From: Spirochaetales bacterium | GTDB taxonomy: Bacteria; Spirochaetota; Spirochaetia; DSM-27196; SLST01 | NCBI GenBank assembly: GCA_028284845.1 | Contig: JANQQY010000340.1 | Location: 1 to 6,313 of the forward strand | Length of the DNA stretch: 6,313 nt | Reading direction: 5' to 3' | Shown: one piece after another, positions 5,691-6,313 of the stretch | How positions within the stretch are numbered: position 1 is the stretch's first letter | Layout: each line of letters opens with the position of its first letter | Notes under the pieces: model-generated | Told to the model about the DNA's origin: nothing | Databases searched by the model: none | Seen by the model: the letters and a program-made list of their open reading frames with translations, nothing else | Translations under genes and position numbers: made by a program

Positions 5691-5725
5691 GATATCTTAT
5701 AGATATATATCTAGCAGATAGTCAA
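5691..5725 (-). promoter_or_regulatory. Promoter and operator of the PadR operon
   Basis: On the minus strand TTGACT (5725-5720) and TATAAG (5701-5696) are separated by 18 bases and form a good sigma-70-type promoter. A perfect 14-base palindrome, TAGATATATATCTA (5700-5713), lies mainly between the two boxes, with a further palindromic GATATC at 5691-5696. AT-rich GATAT/ATATC dyads in this position fit a PadR autoregulatory operator, so binding would block RNA polymerase. Confidence 0.7.
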
Positions 5726-5768
5726 GTGCTCGACTCAGATACAGCCGGCAATCGCGGTGGTGGGTGAG

Positions 5769-6313
5769 TCAGCTCGAACGCTCGGGCGTCGGGTCAACGC
5801 CGGCGTACGGGAGACAGACGGGACTCCCGGTCCTGGGATCGATCATCACAGTTGCGCGTACGGAAAAAACCTCCCACAGCAGCTCCACTGTGAGTACCGC
5901 GTCCGGTGTGCCGTCCGCGACGAGTCTTCCGTCTTGCAAGACGAGCATCCGATCGCTGTAACGGGCGGCCTGGTTCAAATCGTGAAGGACCAGGACGATC
6001 GTCATTGCTCGTTCCCGATTCAAGCGTTGCACCAGCTCCAGCACTTCGTACTGATGCCCGATGTCGAGGAAGGTGGTAGGTTCATCGAGCAGCAAGACAG
6101 GAGTCGACTGAGCAAGCGCAAGTGCAATCCAGGCCCTCTGGCGCTCGCCCCCAGAGAGGCTCTCAAGCGGACGCTCGACGAAACGTGCCATGTCCGTCAC
6201 CTCGAGGGACTCACGGATCGCAATGTGATCCTGCCGGCGGAGCATACGGAGCGCACCGACGTGCGGGTATCGCCCCTGCTCCACGAGATCACCGACTGTG
6301 AGCCCGGCCGGAG
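5769..6313 (-). CDS. FecE/FhuC-type iron-siderophore ABC transporter ATPase, 5' end missing
   Basis: The visible 180 residues are the C-terminal part of an ABC ATPase; the frame continues past the window's right edge, so the Walker A motif is not seen. The first residues (PAGLTVGDLVEQGRYPH) match the region after the Q-loop that is typical of FecE/FhuC/BtuD ATPases of iron-siderophore and cobalamin importers. The ABC signature LSGGERQR is at visible residues 52-59. Walker B TPVLLLDEPT follows at 70-79, the D-loop FLD at 81-83 and the switch His at 110 (VLHDLNQAARYSD). The ending SVRATVMIDPRTGSPVCLP is the usual tail of this family. The catalytic residues present are intact. A GTG at 6284 could be mistaken for a start, but homologous sequence continues upstream of it. 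The permease and binding-protein genes would be expected beyond the right edge. The 89-base gap to PadR and the separate PadR promoter argue against a shared operon. Confidence 0.93.
   Translation of the reverse strand, partial: PAGLTVGDLVEQGRYPHVGALRMLRRQDHIAIRESLEVTDMARFVERPLESLSGGERQRAWIALALAQSTPVLLLDEPTTFLDIGHQYEVLELVQRLNRERAMTIVLVLHDLNQAARYSDRMLVLQDGRLVADGTPDAVLTVELLWEVFSVRATVMIDPRTGSPVCLPYAGVDPTPERSS

Noticed and set aside
5726..5768. Terminator for the ABC ATPase gene
   Set aside because: Only a six-base inverted repeat (GACTCA with TGAGTC) was found, with a long loop and no T-tract.

Overview
The window is bacterial chromosomal DNA, moderately GC-rich and densely coding, with short intergenic gaps. 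Two adjacent genes carry N-terminal lipoprotein signals, a third has a probable signal peptide, and an iron-siderophore-type ABC ATPase sits at the right edge. No gene identifies the lineage. A free-living spirochaete or another environmental bacterium with surface lipoproteins would fit, but that is a weak guess. No rRNA, tRNA, insertion sequence, phage gene or CRISPR array was seen.

Layout from left to right. (1) A minus-strand multi-spanning membrane protein (1-654) runs off the left edge. (2) A short divergent spacer leads into a plus-strand cluster: a putative permuted papain-fold protein (774-1568) whose C-terminal third may be out of frame, a four-helix membrane protein (1565-1927) and a GNAT acetyltransferase (1947-2510). 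(3) A hairpin at 2543-2567 separates this cluster from a convergent minus-strand pair. That pair is an FMN-binding, probably flavinylated lipoprotein (3480-4076) followed 10 bases later by a tandem-rhodanese lipoprotein (2579-3469). Its upstream region (4108-4141) has a TTGACA box and two AT-rich inverted repeats. (4) On the plus strand lie an exported YwqK/MORN-like protein (4208-4684) and a 33-residue membrane micro-ORF that overlaps its stop codon (4681-4782). (5) On the minus strand, a PadR-family regulator (5110-5679) precedes a three-helix membrane protein with a GTG start (4809-5105). The PadR promoter carries a 14-base palindrome. (6) The C-terminal part of a FecE/FhuC-type ABC ATPase (5769-6313) enters from the right edge.

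The most interesting unit is the lipoprotein pair. One is a flavin carrier with a CxC motif; the other has two rhodanese domains, each keeping its active-site cysteine. Both are predicted to be anchored outside the cytoplasmic membrane. Together they look like a small extracytoplasmic redox or sulfur-transfer module. The PadR unit looks like a self-regulated repressor with a small membrane partner. Half-sites of the form GATAT/ATATC occur at both the PadR promoter and the lipoprotein promoter, so cross-regulation is possible but unproven.
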